Below, piece by piece: positions 40,736-42,087 of a stretch of DNA of 42,087 nucleotides. A program made the translations under genes and the position numbers. The notes below the pieces were generated by a model. That model did not search any database. It worked only from the letters and a program-made list of their open reading frames with translations, and was not told where the DNA came from. Source of the DNA: a virus. Location of the stretch: positions 1 to 42,087 of the IMG/VR virus record IMGVR_UViG_3300023184_000242. One strand, 5' to 3'. How positions within the stretch are numbered: the stretch's first letter is position 1; the number at the start of each line of letters is the position of its first letter.

Positions 40736-40746
40736 TATAAAACACA

Positions 40747-41064
40747 ATGATAAAACTACTCCAACTATTAACTGAAGCTAAAGAAAGCTTTGAACAATTT
40801 GCTAGTACCAGACTAAAAGGTGCTGAAAAAATAGCTGACACTACTCAAGAAGCAGGTGGACTATCTTTATTAACTTACAAACACTATAAAGTTAAATTAC
40901 CATACTATAAAAAAGCAGCAGCAGGTAAATTAGACAAAGAAGCTGCTAAAAAAGAATTTAATGAAACTTTAAAAAGTATTTCATTAAACATGACTCAAAA
41001 TGAATTTCAAACTGAAATGGGACGTTTAGAGGTATTAGGAGAATTATTAATAAGAGAAAAATAA
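40747..41064 (+). CDS. Putative packaged protein with MIKLL-type leader
   Basis: A 105-aa protein that starts MIKLLQLLTEAKESFEQFAS; Leu-Thr-Glu|Ala at residues 8-11 is a textbook-like T4 prohead protease site. The mature part (95 aa) is helical, with ASTRLKGAEKIADTTQEAGG (19-38), then LSLLTYKHYKVKLPYYKKAA, a Lys-rich stretch, and a C-terminal helix. No fold is recognised. The gene overlaps the next one by TAATG and belongs to a run of three genes sharing the same leader. Confidence 0.78.
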   Translation: MIKLLQLLTEAKESFEQFASTRLKGAEKIADTTQEAGGLSLLTYKHYKVKLPYYKKAAAGKLDKEAAKKEFNETLKSISLNMTQNEFQTEMGRLEVLGELLIREK

Positions 41065-41489
41065 TGATAAAACTTATAAACATATTAAGCGAAGCTGAAC
41101 TAAATAAATGTCCTGCTCCAACTCAAAACATTGAACTTAATCTTCAAAATAGACAAAAGGCAATTAATGAGTATGGTTATGGACCTTTAAATCCAAATAA
41201 ACCAAATGATAAATTTTGGCAAGCTAAAGTAGACATGTGGAAGCTTGATTCTGTAGAAGAAGCTAAATCATCTCGTTGTGGTAATTGTGCAGCTTTTGAT
41301 CAAACAACTAAAACATTAGATTGCATTGCCAAAGGTATTGGAAACGATGAAGGATCAGAAAATCCATATGATGTTATTGATGCAGGACAATTAGGATATT
41401 GTAGATTTTTAAAATTTAAATGTGCCGCTGCTCGAACTTGTGACGCTTGGGTTGTTGGTGGTCCTTTAACAGATAATAAAACTGTATGA
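41064..41489 (+). CDS. Putative packaged Cys-rich (metal-binding) protein
   Basis: The 141-aa protein has the leader MIKLINILSE|A (Leu-Ser-Glu-Ala, 8-11). The mature domain contains six closely placed cysteines: SRCGNCAAFD (about 71-80), LDCIAKG, GYCRFLKFKCAAARTCDAWV (about 115-134). The pattern C-x2-C ... C ... C-x5/6-C-x4-C suggests a metal or iron-sulfur site; it resembles high-potential iron-sulfur-type folds by eye, without proof. Such domains recur in aquatic phages. It overlaps the next gene by 4 nt (ATGA). A redox or structural factor carried in the head is a possible role. Confidence 0.75.
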   Translation: MIKLINILSEAELNKCPAPTQNIELNLQNRQKAINEYGYGPLNPNKPNDKFWQAKVDMWKLDSVEEAKSSRCGNCAAFDQTTKTLDCIAKGIGNDEGSENPYDVIDAGQLGYCRFLKFKCAAARTCDAWVVGGPLTDNKTV

Positions 41490-42087
41490 TTAAACTAGTA
41501 GAAATATTACAAGACATTTTGGCTGAAAAGAAGCTATGCCCTAAAGGTAGAGCGTACTATAATCGTCGTAGAGCAGCAGGTGAAAAACCTTCAGCTTATC
41601 TTTCTGGTCGTTCTGTCAAAGTGTGTAAAGGATTAATGGAAGAAGATGATTTAGATTTACATGAATCACTTCGTGATTGGTTTAAAAAAGAAGATTGGGT
41701 TAGAATTGACACACAAGGTAACATTACAGGCCCATGTGGTACAATGAAAAAAGGTAAAAAAACAACTCGTTGTTTACCTCGTGCTAAAGCAAACAGCTTA
41801 ACTAAAGCTGAAAGAGCAGCCACATCACAGAAAAAAGCAGCATCAGACAAACAATTTGTGCCTAACACTAAAAAAGCTAAAGTAAAACTTACAGAATTAA
41901 GACAAATTATTTATAATATAATTAATGAATCATTACATTTAAATGAAGACAATATAGATGAATATGATGTTGAAAGTCCACAAGATGTAAAAGAATTTGT
42001 TCAGTTTATGCGAGAGTATAAACAACCTCTACATGAAGCAGAGTACCATGGTCGTAAAGTACAACTTGGCAAGCCAATGCAAGGTGA
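41486..42087 (+). CDS. Packaged polyprotein, several small modules (partial, open at right edge)
   Basis: The ATG at 41486 overlaps the upstream stop (ATGA). 200 codons are visible and the frame stays open. The leader is MIKLVEILQDILAE|K (12-15). Modules: KKLCPKGRAYYNRRRAAGEK (15-34) ending in KVCKG; after Leu-His-Glu|Ser (58-61) a basic unit SLRDWFKKEDWVRIDTQGNI, with two Cys and KANSLTKAERAAT (61-125), which resembles the phage family I know as DUF6321; then a second internal leader TELRQIIYNIINE|S (136-149); then Leu-His-Glu|Ala (182-185) and AEYHGRKVQLGKPMQG, the opening of another recurrent phage module (DUF5754-like). Family numbers are from memory. Confidence 0.72.
   Translation, partial: MIKLVEILQDILAEKKLCPKGRAYYNRRRAAGEKPSAYLSGRSVKVCKGLMEEDDLDLHESLRDWFKKEDWVRIDTQGNITGPCGTMKKGKKTTRCLPRAKANSLTKAERAATSQKKAASDKQFVPNTKKAKVKLTELRQIIYNIINESLHLNEDNIDEYDVESPQDVKEFVQFMREYKQPLHEAEYHGRKVQLGKPMQG

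Noticed and set aside
41908-41916. TATTTATAA inside the right-edge polyprotein gene
   Set aside because: It encodes part of the internal leader (IIYNI), the nearest ATG is out of frame, and AT-rich coding DNA gives such hits by chance.

Overview
The window is a stretch of an AT-rich (roughly 30% GC by eye) tailed-phage genome of the T4-related myovirus type, of the diverged 'far-T4' aquatic kind. The marker genes are a gp55-type late sigma factor, a gp5-like spike, a gp25-like wedge protein, a gp6-like wedge protein and a gp61-type primase. No bacterial housekeeping gene is present. Nearly all genes lie on the + strand. Shine-Dalgarno sequences are essentially absent, many starts follow A-rich leaders, and there is a tiny lipoprotein with a Bacteroidota-looking lipobox (SCG). 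A Bacteroidota (flavobacteria-like) host is therefore my best inference, not a proven one.

Layout. 1-624 (- strand): two late genes. 683-1102: tRNA-Arg(TCT), tRNA-Glu(TTC), two repeated hairpins and a tRNA-like element without a normal anticodon arm. 1105-5101: small accessory genes (coiled-coil membrane protein bracketed by a 16-bp inverted repeat, T5orf172-type GIY-YIG protein, lipoprotein, HD hydrolase). 5103-5819: late sigma factor. 5855-22700: baseplate and virion operon. 22703-24897: GIY-YIG nuclease, primase and PD-(D/E)XK nuclease. 24921-42087: a long run of probable virion-packaged proteins, interrupted by an amidase and a membrane GAF-like protein (lysis).

The most striking feature is a recurring N-terminal module in at least a dozen proteins: a short amphipathic helix (MIKLLxIL... 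or LRQIIKEEI...) ending in (L/I)-x-E followed by a small or polar residue. This is the architecture of T4 capsid-targeting sequences, which send internal proteins into the prohead and are removed there by the gp21 protease. The same helix-plus-LxE units recur inside multidomain proteins exactly between recognisable domains: the 1013-aa protein at 25886 (nucleotidyltransferase, NMN/cytidylyltransferase-like, HAD phosphatase, HExxH peptidase, C-terminal domain), the 245-aa protein at 33976, and the open-ended protein at 41486. I infer a system of virion-packaged polyproteins that the prohead protease cuts into separate effectors for injection into the host. No protease or capsid gene lies in the window, so this rests on motifs only.

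A second window-wide signal is the 9-mer TATTTATAA (reverse complement contains the T4 late-promoter core TATAAATA) placed just upstream of the first gene of most transcription units on the same strand, including the - strand unit. Together with the resident gp55 gene it is the best candidate late promoter. In four cases it ends only 2-3 nt before the ATG, which would make those transcripts nearly leaderless. Inside operons, genes are often joined by TAATG stop/start overlaps (eleven counted), which fits translational coupling without Shine-Dalgarno sites.
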